Positions 16,808-26,719 of a DNA stretch of 64,000 bases are shown piece after piece. Source of the DNA: Microbacterium sp. 1.5R (GTDB lineage: Bacteria > Actinomycetota > Actinomycetes > Actinomycetales > Microbacteriaceae); NCBI RefSeq assembly GCF_007667425.1, contig NZ_VDRC01000001.1:1270595-1334594 (forward strand), read 5' to 3'. Numbering within the stretch: the first letter of the stretch is position 1; each line of letters opens with the position of its first letter. The notes beneath the pieces are model-generated. The model saw only the letters and a program-made list of their open reading frames with translations, did not search any database and had not been told where the DNA came from. The position numbers and the translations under genes are program-made.

Positions 16808-17716
16808 ATGCTCGACGTCAATCGCCTGCGGATGCTGGTCGAGCTGTCGCGGCTCGGCACCCTCTCCGCCGTCGCCGATGCCCTCTCGTACAGCAAGGCG
16901 TCGGTGTCGCAGCAGCTCGCGGCGCTGGAGCGCGAGGTCGGCGTACCGCTGCTGCGGCGGGTCGGCCGGGGCGTGCAGCTGACCCCGCAGGGCACCGTCC
17001 TCGTGGGCGAGGCCATCGGCATCCTCGACCGGCTCGAACAGGCCGAGGTCGCGGTCGCCGAATCGCTCACCGAGGTCACCGGGACCGTGCACATCGCGGT
17101 GTTCCAGTCGACGGCCCATTCACTGCTCCCCGGCGCCCTCGCCGCGCTGCGCGCACAGCATCCGTCGCTTCGCGTGCAGGTCACCGAGAGCGACCCCGAG
17201 ACCGGGCTCGTCGGCGTCTCGAGCCGCGACTTCGATCTGATCCTCGCCGAGCAGTACCCCGGCCGCACGCGACCACTGCACGTCGACCTCGACCGGGTGG
17301 TGCTCGCTCACGATGCGATCGCACTCGCCCGGCGGCCCGGGAGCCCGACGGACGCGGATGCCGTCGCGGCACTGTGGTCGACCCGCGACGAGCCCTGGGT
17401 GCTCGAGCCGGCGGGAACCGCGTCCCGCGCGTGGGCCGAGCAGCTGTGCCGCACCGCGGGCTTCGAGCCCGACGTGCGCTTCGAGGTCGCCGACCTCACC
17501 GCCCACGTGCGTCTCATCCGGGCGGGGCTCGCGGTGGGTCTGCTCCCCGAGCTCGTCTGGGCGGGCGAGACGCCGACGGTCGACCTGTCGCCGCTCCCCG
17601 ATGAACCCCGGCGCGAGATCTTCTCGTCGGCACGACGGGTGTCGGCGGCCGCCCCGTCGATCCGTGCCGTGCGGAGGGCGCTCGCGTCGACGGCATCCCG
17701 CAATCTGCTCGACTGA
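16808..17716 (+). CDS. LysR family transcriptional regulator
   Basis: A 302-residue LysR regulator. The helix-turn-helix reads LRMLVELSRLGTLSAVADALSYSKASVSQQLAALEREVG, and a two-lobed effector domain follows from about residue 90. I start it at the ATG at 16808, preceded by GGGAG at good spacing, rather than the in-frame GTG at 16793. It is divergent from putA across 146 nt that contain a LysR-type dyad, so its likely role is a proline-responsive regulator of putA. Placement is the only evidence for the effector. Confidence 0.88.
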   Translation: MLDVNRLRMLVELSRLGTLSAVADALSYSKASVSQQLAALEREVGVPLLRRVGRGVQLTPQGTVLVGEAIGILDRLEQAEVAVAESLTEVTGTVHIAVFQSTAHSLLPGALAALRAQHPSLRVQVTESDPETGLVGVSSRDFDLILAEQYPGRTRPLHVDLDRVVLAHDAIALARRPGSPTDADAVAALWSTRDEPWVLEPAGTASRAWAEQLCRTAGFEPDVRFEVADLTAHVRLIRAGLAVGLLPELVWAGETPTVDLSPLPDEPRREIFSSARRVSAAAPSIRAVRRALASTASRNLLD

Positions 17717-17825
17717 CGCCCCGCGCTCGGGATCCGTCGGCCGCGCCTGCGGCGCCGACCACGTCACACGAGGTCACGGGAATATGCGTGCACTTACATT
17801 CGTTGGCACCCTCGTACGCGGACGA

Positions 17826-17846
17826 AGGAGTCCGGTTCCGACTCCT
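17826..17846 (+). promoter_or_regulatory. hairpin in nitroreductase leader
   Basis: AGGAGTC and GACTCCT pair across a 7-nt loop, ending 15 nt before the GTG start. The left arm holds an AAGGAG that could act as a decoy or upstream ribosome site. TTACAT at about 17792-17797 could be the -10. Function not known. Confidence 0.35.
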
Positions 17847-17861
17847 CTGAAAGGCACTTCC

Positions 17862-18449
17862 GTGAGCTCTCCCGTGATCGACCGCACCGCCCCCACCGAG
17901 CACCCCGTCCTCGACGTCCTCGCCGGACGCTGGAGCCCCCGCGCCTACGACGCCGAGACCACCATCGACGACGCCAAGCTCAACGCCGCTCTGGAGGCCG
18001 CGCGCTGGTCGCCGTCGGCCTACAACCTGCAGCCGTGGCGGTTCATCGTCGCGCGCCGGGGCACGGCGCTGTTCGACCAGGTCACCTCCGCCCTCGTCGA
18101 GTTCAACCAGCTCTGGGCCTCGAAGGCTTCGGCTCTCGTCGTGGCGATCGCCGAGACCGAGTCGGAGGATGGCAAGAGCATCAGCCACGCCGTGTACGAC
18201 CTCGGCCAGGCCGTCGCGCACTTCTCGGTGCAGGCCCACCACGAGGGGCTCCTCGTGCACCAGATGAGCGGGTTCGACCCCGAGGTCGTCCGCGAGTTCG
18301 CCGACCTCCCCGCGCGCTTCAGCGCCATCACGGTCATCGCCGTCGGGCACCTGGGCGATGCCTCCGGCCTTCCCGAGGGTCTGCAGCAGGGCGAGACCGC
18401 CCCGCGCGTTCGTCGCCCGATCGACGAGACGGTCATCCTCAGCGCCTGA
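17862..18449 (+). CDS. nitroreductase family protein
   Basis: A 195-residue FMN-dependent nitroreductase-fold protein. SPRAYD near residue 29 and ALEAARWSPSAYNLQPWRFIVARRG (about 45-70) are the usual FMN-binding and dimer region, and DLGQAVAHFSVQAHHEGLLVHQMSGFD is the conserved second half. It reduces nitro or quinone compounds or a similar substrate with NAD(P)H; the exact one is unknown. The GTG at 17862 follows GAAAGG by 8 nt. An upstream in-frame ATG at 17784 would add 26 residues that do not look family-like. It is monocistronic, ending at an 82-nt palindrome element. Confidence 0.88.
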   Translation: MSSPVIDRTAPTEHPVLDVLAGRWSPRAYDAETTIDDAKLNAALEAARWSPSAYNLQPWRFIVARRGTALFDQVTSALVEFNQLWASKASALVVAIAETESEDGKSISHAVYDLGQAVAHFSVQAHHEGLLVHQMSGFDPEVVREFADLPARFSAITVIAVGHLGDASGLPEGLQQGETAPRVRRPIDETVILSA

Positions 18450-18480
18450 CGCGCAGAGCGGCTCTCCGCACTCGCTCCTC

Positions 18481-18562
18481 GCCGACGCCCCGTCCGGTCG
18501 TCGACGCCCCGTCTGATCAACGCGAATCAGGAGGGGCGTCGGCAGCCAGGCGGGGCGTCGGC
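18481..18562. terminator. 82-nt nested palindrome element, copy 2 (bidirectional terminator)
   Basis: Outer arms GCCGACGCCCCG (18481-18492) and CGGGGCGTCGGC (18551-18562) flank an inner hairpin (CGACGCCCC..CTGAT / ATCAG..GGGGCGTCG, 18502-18541) with the loop CAACGCGA, at equal 9-nt distances. It lies between the convergent nitroreductase and GntR genes. Confidence 0.75.
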
Positions 18563-18606
18563 ATGTCAGGCGGGTCGGATTCCGGCGCGCGGCCAGCGCA
18601 CGGGAG

Positions 18607-18645
18607 GCGTCAGCGCGCGGCGGCGAGCGTCAGCGCGCGGCGGCG
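18607..18645. repeat. 19-bp direct repeat, two copies
   Basis: GCGTCAGCGCGCGGCGGCG occurs at 18607-18625 and 18627-18645, one base apart, just outside the 3' end of the GntR gene. Confidence 0.7.
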
Positions 18646-18658
18646 CGCGAGAGCCCTG

Positions 18659-19378
18659 TCAGCGGGCGAGGGCGCGGCGCCGCACGGCCTCGAGCAGCTC
18701 GAGGTCGATCTCGACGTGATGCTGGGCGATCCGCCCCGCATCCTCGGTGCGGCTGTCGACGATCGCATCCACGAGTTCGGCGTGCTCCCTGGCCGCGCGC
18801 CGCTCCATCGCAGGCCGACTCTCGGAATCGCCCCACAGATGCGCCGGGGCGGCGATCGTGAACCGCCGCTCGTGGTCGCGCACGACCTCCGACAGCGTGT
18901 CGTTGTGCGCGGCCTCGATGATGGCGAGATGCAGCAGGCTGTCCGCGTGCTGGCGTTCGGCGCCCGTCGCCGCGCGGTCGAAGTCTGCCAGGCGCTCCTG
19001 CAGCTGCACGATGTCGTGCGGCGTGCGGTTCGCCGCGGCGAGGCGGGCGACAGCGCCGTGCAGGTGCGTGCCGGCGATCGCCGCGTCGACGAGCTGCGGC
19101 CACTGCTCTTCGAGCCAACGCGTGACCGCCGCCGCCTCAGAGGTCGGCCACTCGTCGCGCACGAAGGATCCGCCCGCCCTGCCGCGCTGCTTCTCGAGGA
19201 TCCCCCTGTCGACGAGGCGCTCGAGCGCGGCGCGCGTCGTCGTGCGACCGACGCCCAGCGACCGGGCGAGGTCGCGCTCGGCGGGCAACCGCGCGCCGGG
19301 AAGGAATTCGCCGATCGCGACGGCTGTCACGAGCCGGTCGGTGACGCGGTCGATGAGGGTGTCGTCGGTCTCCGTCAT
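18659..19378 (-). CDS. GntR family (FadR/FCD) transcriptional regulator
   Basis: A 239-residue GntR repressor. The winged helix-turn-helix covers residues about 8-75 (LPGARLPAERDLARSLGVGRTTTRAALERLVDRGILEKQRGRAGG). The FCD ligand domain follows, with His residues in ADSLLHLAIIEAAHN and REHAELVDAIVDS suited to metal binding. The ATG at 19378 is preceded by GGAGGGG. It is divergent from the iminopeptidase-permease-acetamidase operon, with dyads between, so it most likely represses that operon and itself. Confidence 0.9.
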   Translation of the reverse strand: MTETDDTLIDRVTDRLVTAVAIGEFLPGARLPAERDLARSLGVGRTTTRAALERLVDRGILEKQRGRAGGSFVRDEWPTSEAAAVTRWLEEQWPQLVDAAIAGTHLHGAVARLAAANRTPHDIVQLQERLADFDRAATGAERQHADSLLHLAIIEAAHNDTLSEVVRDHERRFTIAAPAHLWGDSESRPAMERRAAREHAELVDAIVDSRTEDAGRIAQHHVEIDLELLEAVRRRALAR

Positions 19379-19393
19379 GTCCCCTCCAGTGTT

Positions 19394-19438
19394 ACATCGA
19401 TGTGAAATCCCGTATTAATGGTTTACTCGCGCACCATT
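19394..19438. promoter_or_regulatory. candidate GntR operator region
   Basis: Two dyads lie in the 78-nt divergent region: ACATCGATGT (19394-19403, perfect) and AATGGT-N10-ACCATT (19417-19422 and 19433-19438). The second sits just upstream of the hydrolase start. Which one the regulator binds cannot be decided from one sequence. Confidence 0.4.
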
Positions 19439-19456
19439 TAGGTCCACCATGTCCTC

Positions 19457-20350
19457 ATGCAGCAGCACGAGTCGACCGTCCCGTTCCGCGACGGCTTCAC
19501 CTGGTACCGCGTCACCGAGCCCGACCACCCCCGCGACCTCGCACCCGTCTTCGTCCTGCACGGCGGACCGGGCATGGCGCACGACTATGTCCGGAATCTC
19601 GAGCTCCTCGCCGACCTCACCGGCCGAACGGTCGTGCACTACGACCAGATCGGCTGCGGCCGCAGTTCGCACCACCCCGACGCACCCGTCGATCTCTGGA
19701 CCCCTGCCCTGTTCGTCGAGGAGTTCCACTCGCTGCGCGCCCATCTCGGCATCGATCGCTACCTCGTGCTCGGGCAGTCCTGGGGCGGGATGCTCGGCGC
19801 CGAGATCGCCGTGCGGCAGCCGGACGGCATCCTCGGTCTGCTGATCTGCAACTCCCCCGCCTCGATGCCCCTGTGGACGAGTGAGGCCGGGCGACTGCGC
19901 GAGGAGCTGCCGGATGCCGCGCGCGCGGCGCTCGACGAGCACGAGGCCGACGGCTCGATCGACCACCCCGACTACCTCGCAGCCACGCAGGTGTTCTACG
20001 AGCGGCACGTCTGCCGCGTCGTGCCGATGCCGCAGGACTTCGTCGACAGCGAGACGCAGATGCTCGCCGACCCGACGGTGTACCACACCATGAACGGCCC
20101 CAACGAGTTCCACGTCGTCGGAACGATGCGCGACTGGACCGTGATCGACCGCCTGCCGCAGGTGCAGGCCCCCACGCTCGTCGTCGCGGGTGAGTACGAC
20201 GAGGCCACTCCGGCGACGTGGCAGCCCTTCCTCGACCTCATCCCCGATGCGCAGGGGCACGTGTTCCCCGGCGCCAGCCATTGCGTCCACCTCGAACAGC
20301 CGGAGGAGTTCCGCCGGATCGTCGCGGACTTCCTCGCCCAGCGCCCGTGA
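19457..20350 (+). CDS. proline iminopeptidase-family alpha/beta hydrolase
   Basis: A 297-residue alpha/beta hydrolase of the S33/proline iminopeptidase group. The oxyanion block HGGPGMAHDY, the YDQIGCGRS strand and the nucleophile elbow GQSWGGMLG are all typical. The acid is probably in AGEYDEATP and the His in PGASHCVHLEQP. The likely activity is release of an N-terminal residue from a small peptide or amide, in the cytoplasm. It is first gene of an operon with an amino-acid permease and an acetamidase-like enzyme. Confidence 0.88.
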   Translation: MQQHESTVPFRDGFTWYRVTEPDHPRDLAPVFVLHGGPGMAHDYVRNLELLADLTGRTVVHYDQIGCGRSSHHPDAPVDLWTPALFVEEFHSLRAHLGIDRYLVLGQSWGGMLGAEIAVRQPDGILGLLICNSPASMPLWTSEAGRLREELPDAARAALDEHEADGSIDHPDYLAATQVFYERHVCRVVPMPQDFVDSETQMLADPTVYHTMNGPNEFHVVGTMRDWTVIDRLPQVQAPTLVVAGEYDEATPATWQPFLDLIPDAQGHVFPGASHCVHLEQPEEFRRIVADFLAQRP

Positions 20351-20367
20351 CCCGACAGGACCAAACG

Positions 20368-21843
20368 ATGACAACGACCGCCGCATCCGGAGACCAGCCC
20401 CGCCTGGAATCCTTCGGCTACAAGCAGGAGCTCAAGCGCTCCGTCTCCACCGTCGACCTCGTCGTCTACGGCCTCGTCTTCATGGTGCCCATCGCTCCGT
20501 GGGCGATCTTCGGCGTCGTGTTCAACGAGTCGAAGGGCATGGTGCCCCTCGTTTACCTCGTCGGACTGATCGCGATGATCTTCACCGCCCTCGGGTACGC
20601 GCAGATGGCGAAGTCCTTCCCGCTCGCGGGGTCGGTGTTCTCGTACGTCGGCCGCGGCACGCACCCGGTCGCCGGGTTCTTCGCCGGATGGTCGATCCTG
20701 CTCGACTACCTCCTGGTGCCGACGCTCCTCTACGTGTTCGCGGCGTCGTCGATGCGCGGCATCTTCCCCGATTCGCCCGAGTGGCTGTGGGCGATCCTCT
20801 GCGTGGCGGTGAACACGGTCATCAACGTGCTCGGCATCGGCTCGATCACCGTCGCGAACCGCATCTTCCTCGCCATCGAGCTGGTGTTCGTCGCGATCTT
20901 CGTCGTCATCGCGATCTCCGCCCTGACCGGCGAGACCATCGCGGGGTCGTCGTTCTCACTCGCCCAGCTCTGGGACCCGGCGAAGGTCGACCCGCCGCTC
21001 ATCGCCGCCGCCCTGTCGATCGCCGTGCTGAGCTTCCTCGGCTTCGACGGCATCTCGACGCTGTCGGAGGAGACCACGGGCAGGAAGAACCCCGCCGGCC
21101 GGGCCATGGTCATCGCCCTCTTCATCGTGGCGACCCTCTTCATCCTGCAGACGTGGCTCGCCAGCGCCCTCGCCGCCGGCACGATCGCGTTCGACGACGA
21201 CGAGGTCAACAACGCCTTCTTCTCGATCGTCGCGCAGGCCGCCGGCAGCGGATGGGCGACGGCGTTCCTCGCCGTGAACGTGATCGCGGTCGGCATCGCC
21301 AACGCCATCGCCGCGCAGGCCGCGACCTCGCGGCTGCTGTACTCGATGAGCCGCGACCGCCGCCTCCCGGCGTTCTTCTCGAAGATCAACGCCCGCCAGG
21401 TGCCGGTGTACGCGATTCTGTTCGTGAGCGCGCTCAGCGTGGTGCTCGTGCTGTTCTTCGTGGGGCAGATCGAGCTGATCTCGTCGCTCGTGAACTTCGG
21501 CGCCCTCTTCGGCTTCCTCCTGCTGCACGTCGCCGTGTTCTGGCATTACGTCGTGCGGCAGAAGTCCCGCAACTGGCTCCTGCACGTGGTGGTGCCGCTG
21601 TGCGGATTCCTCATCATCGGATACGTGCTGGTCAACGCATCGGACCTCGCGAAGATCGGCGGGGTCGTCTGGCTCGCGATCGGCGTGGTGGTGTTCGTCG
21701 TCTTCCGGCTGCGCAACGGCGCGAACCCCGAGCTGCTGTCCGAGCACTCCGCGTCCGGCTCCGGCTCCGGCTCGGGCGAGGGCTCGGGCGCCGGCGCGGG
21801 CGCCGGCTCCGGCTCCGGCTCCGGCGAGGGACGTTCGGCATGA
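20368..21843 (+). CDS. APC family amino-acid permease with Gly-Ser tail
   Basis: A 491-residue APC-superfamily transporter with about 12 TM helices. It begins LESFGYKQELKRSVSTVDLVVYGLVFMVPIAPW, which places TM1 near residue 30, and has FLGFDGISTLSEETTGRKNPAGRAM, the conserved TM6-loop signature. From about residue 460 the C-terminus is only Gly, Ser, Ala and Glu, encoded by short GGCTCC-type DNA repeats (about 21750-21830). The ATG at 20368 lies 17 nt after the hydrolase stop and follows AGGA. It ends overlapping the acetamidase start (ATGA). It presumably imports the substrate of its operon partners. Confidence 0.9.
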   Translation: MTTTAASGDQPRLESFGYKQELKRSVSTVDLVVYGLVFMVPIAPWAIFGVVFNESKGMVPLVYLVGLIAMIFTALGYAQMAKSFPLAGSVFSYVGRGTHPVAGFFAGWSILLDYLLVPTLLYVFAASSMRGIFPDSPEWLWAILCVAVNTVINVLGIGSITVANRIFLAIELVFVAIFVVIAISALTGETIAGSSFSLAQLWDPAKVDPPLIAAALSIAVLSFLGFDGISTLSEETTGRKNPAGRAMVIALFIVATLFILQTWLASALAAGTIAFDDDEVNNAFFSIVAQAAGSGWATAFLAVNVIAVGIANAIAAQAATSRLLYSMSRDRRLPAFFSKINARQVPVYAILFVSALSVVLVLFFVGQIELISSLVNFGALFGFLLLHVAVFWHYVVRQKSRNWLLHVVVPLCGFLIIGYVLVNASDLAKIGGVVWLAIGVVVFVVFRLRNGANPELLSEHSASGSGSGSGEGSGAGAGAGSGSGSGEGRSA

Positions 21844-22781
21844 ACGGCATCGATCACTTCCTCGGCAAGGAGCTCGGCCGCCCCGGGTTCCGTGCGGATG
21901 CGGAGCCGGTGCTGCGGATCGCGGCGGGCACCGGCGAGCGGATCGGGTTCGAGACGGACGACGCGGTGTACCGCGAACTCCACGACCACGGCGACCTCGC
22001 TGCGCTCTCCGCTCCGATCAATCCGGTCACCGGACCGCTGTGGGTCGATGGGGCCCACCCCGGCGACACCCTCGCCGTCACGATCCACGAGATCCGGCTG
22101 AAGGACTGCGGCTGGTCGGTCAGCCTGCCCGGTGTCGGCGCGCTGCGCCAGCGGATGGGCGATGCCGTGCTGACCAGGCGCGTCCCGCTCGACGAGGCAG
22201 GCGTGCATCTCACCGACAGGCATGTCGTCGCGCCTCGCCCGATGATCGGGTGCATCGGCACCGCACCCGCGTCCGGCGTGCACTCCACGGTCATGCCGAC
22301 CACCTCGCTCGGCGGCAACATGGACGTCACCGAGGCCGCACCGGGCTCGGTCGTGTACCTCCCCGTCGAGGTCGAGGGAGCCCTGCTCTCGATCGGCGAC
22401 ATCCACGCGATCATGAGCGAGGGCGAGTCGTCGTTCGTAGCCATCGAGGCCGAGGGCATCGCGGTGGTGAGCGTCGATGTGATCCCCGGACTCGCGCTGC
22501 GCGCGCCCCGCATCGAGACACCCGACTCCTGGCTCTTCGTGGGTCTCGGCGACCCGGTGCAGGAGAGCATCACACGCGGGTACGAGGACGCCTATGACTT
22601 CCTCGTGCAGGATCACGGGTGGGATCGGATGGACGCGTTCGCGGTCATGAGTGCGCTGGTCGACTCGAAGCTGGGCGGCCCCACCGGGTCGAGCGACCCC
22701 GACCCGCTGCATCCGTTCGCCGCGATCGGGGCGGTGACCCTGCACCGCGTGCCGAAGGCGGTGCTGGAGACCGCGCCGTAG
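21840..22781 (+). CDS. acetamidase/formamidase family protein
   Basis: A 313-residue member of the FmdA/AmdA family, which hydrolyses small amides to ammonia and the acid. Family blocks are MIGCIGTAPASGVHSTVMPTTSLGGNMDV and LLSIGDIHAIMSEGE (usual GD.H..QG.GE), then DAYDFLVQDHGWDRMDAF. The gene starts with ATG overlapping the permease stop by 4 nt, so it is translationally coupled. In context it may release ammonia from an amide produced or imported with the other two operon proteins. The real substrate is not known. Confidence 0.88.
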   Translation: MNGIDHFLGKELGRPGFRADAEPVLRIAAGTGERIGFETDDAVYRELHDHGDLAALSAPINPVTGPLWVDGAHPGDTLAVTIHEIRLKDCGWSVSLPGVGALRQRMGDAVLTRRVPLDEAGVHLTDRHVVAPRPMIGCIGTAPASGVHSTVMPTTSLGGNMDVTEAAPGSVVYLPVEVEGALLSIGDIHAIMSEGESSFVAIEAEGIAVVSVDVIPGLALRAPRIETPDSWLFVGLGDPVQESITRGYEDAYDFLVQDHGWDRMDAFAVMSALVDSKLGGPTGSSDPDPLHPFAAIGAVTLHRVPKAVLETAP

Positions 22782-22823
22782 ACCGCCCTGATTTGTCAGG
22801 GACACTGCGTGACGGCCGCGACC

Positions 22824-22829
22824 TAGACT
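22824..22829 (+). promoter_or_regulatory. -10 box for leaderless permease transcript
   Basis: TAGACT ends 7 nt before the ATG at 22837, with no Shine-Dalgarno sequence between. Confidence 0.55.
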
Positions 22830-22836
22830 CATCGGC

Positions 22837-24348
22837 ATGGCAATTCTGCGCAGGATCAAGTCGGTCGAGCAGTCCATGGCCGAGACCCATGACGAGAAGC
22901 GCTCGCTCAAGCGCTCGCTCGGCGTATGGGACCTCGCGGTCATGGGCGTCGCGGTGGCCGTCGGCGCCGGCATCTTCTCGGTCGGCGCCGAGGCGTCGGC
23001 CCGGCACTCCGGCCCCGCGGTGATCATCTCGTTCCTCATCGCCGCGGTCGTGTGCGGCCTCGCGATCCTCTGCTACGCCGAGTTCGCGTCATCCATCCCC
23101 GTCGCGGGATCCGCGTACACCTTCACCTACTCGACGCTCGGCGAGTTCCTGGCCTGGATCATCGGCTGGGATCTCATCCTCGAGATGCTCATGGCGTCCG
23201 CCGTGATTGCGAAGTATTGGGGCGTGTACCTGGGCGACGCGGTGTCGCTGTTCGACCTCGACATCCCGATGACCCTGCAGCTCGGTCCGCTCGCGTTCGA
23301 CTGGGGTCCCGTCGTCATCGTGGCGATCTTCACGACGCTCCTCGCCCTCGGCACCCAGCTGTCGAGCCGCGTGAACAGCGTCTTCACCGTCATCAAGGTC
23401 GCGATCGTGCTGTTCGTCATCGTGGTCGGGTTCTTCTTCATCAACGGCGCCAACTACACCCCGTTCGTCCCTCCTGCGCAGGAGGGCGCGGCCTCGGAGA
23501 GCGCCTGGACCCAGTCGCTCTTCTCCTTCATGACGGGATCCGACCCGACGATGTACGGCGTCTTCGGCATCCTCAGCGGCGCCGCCCTCGTGTTCTTCGC
23601 GTTCATCGGCTTCGACGTCGTCGCCACGAGCGCGGAGGAGACGAAGGATCCGAAGCGCACGGTGCCGCGCGGCATCATCCTCGGACTCGTCATCGTCACC
23701 GTGCTGTACGTGCTGGTCGCGATCGTGATCACCGGCATGGTGTCGTACACCGAGCTCGCGAAGCTCGACGAGCCGTCCTTGGCGAGTGCGTTCGAGCTCG
23801 TCGGCGCGACCTGGGCCGCGCAGGTCATCGCGATCGGCAGCCTCGTCGGCCTCACCACCGTCGTGATGGTGCTGCTGATGGGACTCGCCCGCGTCGTGTT
23901 CGCGATGAGTCGCGACGGCCTCCTCCCCCGCGCGCTCAGCGTCACCGATGCGAAGCGCGGCACGCCGATCCGCATCCAGCTCATCGTCGGAGTGATCATC
24001 GCGATCATCGCCGGGTTCACCGACGTGCAGGTGCTCGGCGACATGATCAACATCGGCACCCTGTCGGCGTTCGTCCTGGTGAGCATCGGCGTGCCGATCC
24101 TCCGCAAGAGCCGCCCTGACCTCGAGCGACCGTTCACGGTGCCGTTCTCGCCGTGGCTGCCGTGGATCTCGGCGATCGCGTGCTTCTGGCTCATGCTGAA
24201 CCTCAGCACCGAGACGTGGCTGCGGTTCGCGATCTGGCTGGCGCTGGGCCTCGTGATCTACTTCGCGTACTCGCGCTGGCACTCGATCATCGGACAGACA
24301 CTCGAGAGGGATGCCGTGGCGGGCGGCCGCCCGAAGTCTTCCCGCTGA
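22837..24348 (+). CDS. APC family amino-acid permease
   Basis: A 503-residue APC permease with about 12 TM helices, resembling the cationic amino-acid/YfnA group. After a charged N-terminus it has LGVWDLAVMGVAVAVGAGIFSVGAEA (TM1 with the GxG turn), FFAFIGFDVVATSAEETKDPKRTVPRGI (TM6-loop signature) and MSRDGLLPRALS. The charged C-terminal tail is short. It is not coupled to the acetamidase operon, since it has its own leaderless -10 box 55 nt after that operon. Substrate unknown. Confidence 0.9.
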   Translation: MAILRRIKSVEQSMAETHDEKRSLKRSLGVWDLAVMGVAVAVGAGIFSVGAEASARHSGPAVIISFLIAAVVCGLAILCYAEFASSIPVAGSAYTFTYSTLGEFLAWIIGWDLILEMLMASAVIAKYWGVYLGDAVSLFDLDIPMTLQLGPLAFDWGPVVIVAIFTTLLALGTQLSSRVNSVFTVIKVAIVLFVIVVGFFFINGANYTPFVPPAQEGAASESAWTQSLFSFMTGSDPTMYGVFGILSGAALVFFAFIGFDVVATSAEETKDPKRTVPRGIILGLVIVTVLYVLVAIVITGMVSYTELAKLDEPSLASAFELVGATWAAQVIAIGSLVGLTTVVMVLLMGLARVVFAMSRDGLLPRALSVTDAKRGTPIRIQLIVGVIIAIIAGFTDVQVLGDMINIGTLSAFVLVSIGVPILRKSRPDLERPFTVPFSPWLPWISAIACFWLMLNLSTETWLRFAIWLALGLVIYFAYSRWHSIIGQTLERDAVAGGRPKSSR

Positions 24349-24362
24349 CCCGAGCGCGCTTC

Positions 24363-24444
24363 GTCGAGACCCCACCTGGTCGTCGAAACCCCACCTGAGA
24401 TACGCGATTCAGGTGGGGTTTCGACGCTCCGGTGGGGTCTCGGC
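24363..24444. terminator. 82-nt nested palindrome element, copy 3 (bidirectional terminator)
   Basis: Outer arms CGAGACCCCACC (24365-24376) and GGTGGGGTCTCG (24431-24442) flank an inner stem GTCGAAACCCCACCTGA / TCAGGTGGGGTTTCGAC (24382-24398, 24409-24425) with a GATACGCGAT loop. It aligns without gaps to copy 2 with compensated arm changes. It lies between the convergent permease and clpB genes. Confidence 0.8.
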
Positions 24445-24471
24445 GCTCAGCGGGACGAGAACACGGACGAG

Positions 24472-26649
<2,178 letters not shown>

Positions 26650-26697
26650 CTGTTCCTCCTGAGGAGACTCCTTGTCGTCGTGTACTCCACCTGAAAA

Positions 26698-26718
26698 GTT
26701 GAGTGGAGATGACTCAAG
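26698..26718. promoter_or_regulatory. HAIR box (HspR operator) of clpB
   Basis: GTTGAGT-N7-ACTCAAG matches the HspR inverted repeat CTTGAGT-N7-ACTCAAG at 13 of 14 positions. It lies 49 nt before the clpB start. TAAACT on the minus strand (26717-26722) could be the -10, so the repressor would cover the transcription start. Confidence 0.8.
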
Positions 26719-26719
26719 T

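Noticed and set aside
13230..16982. A plus-strand open frame of about 1250 codons opposite putA
   Set aside because: It is the antisense reading of putA, rich in Arg, Asp and Gly, without motifs, and it crosses the putA-LysR promoter region.
21750..21830. GGCTCC/GGCGCC minisatellite-like tract
   Set aside because: It encodes the Gly-Ser-Ala tail of the permease in frame and ends exactly at the coupled acetamidase start; a low-complexity coding tail is enough to explain it.
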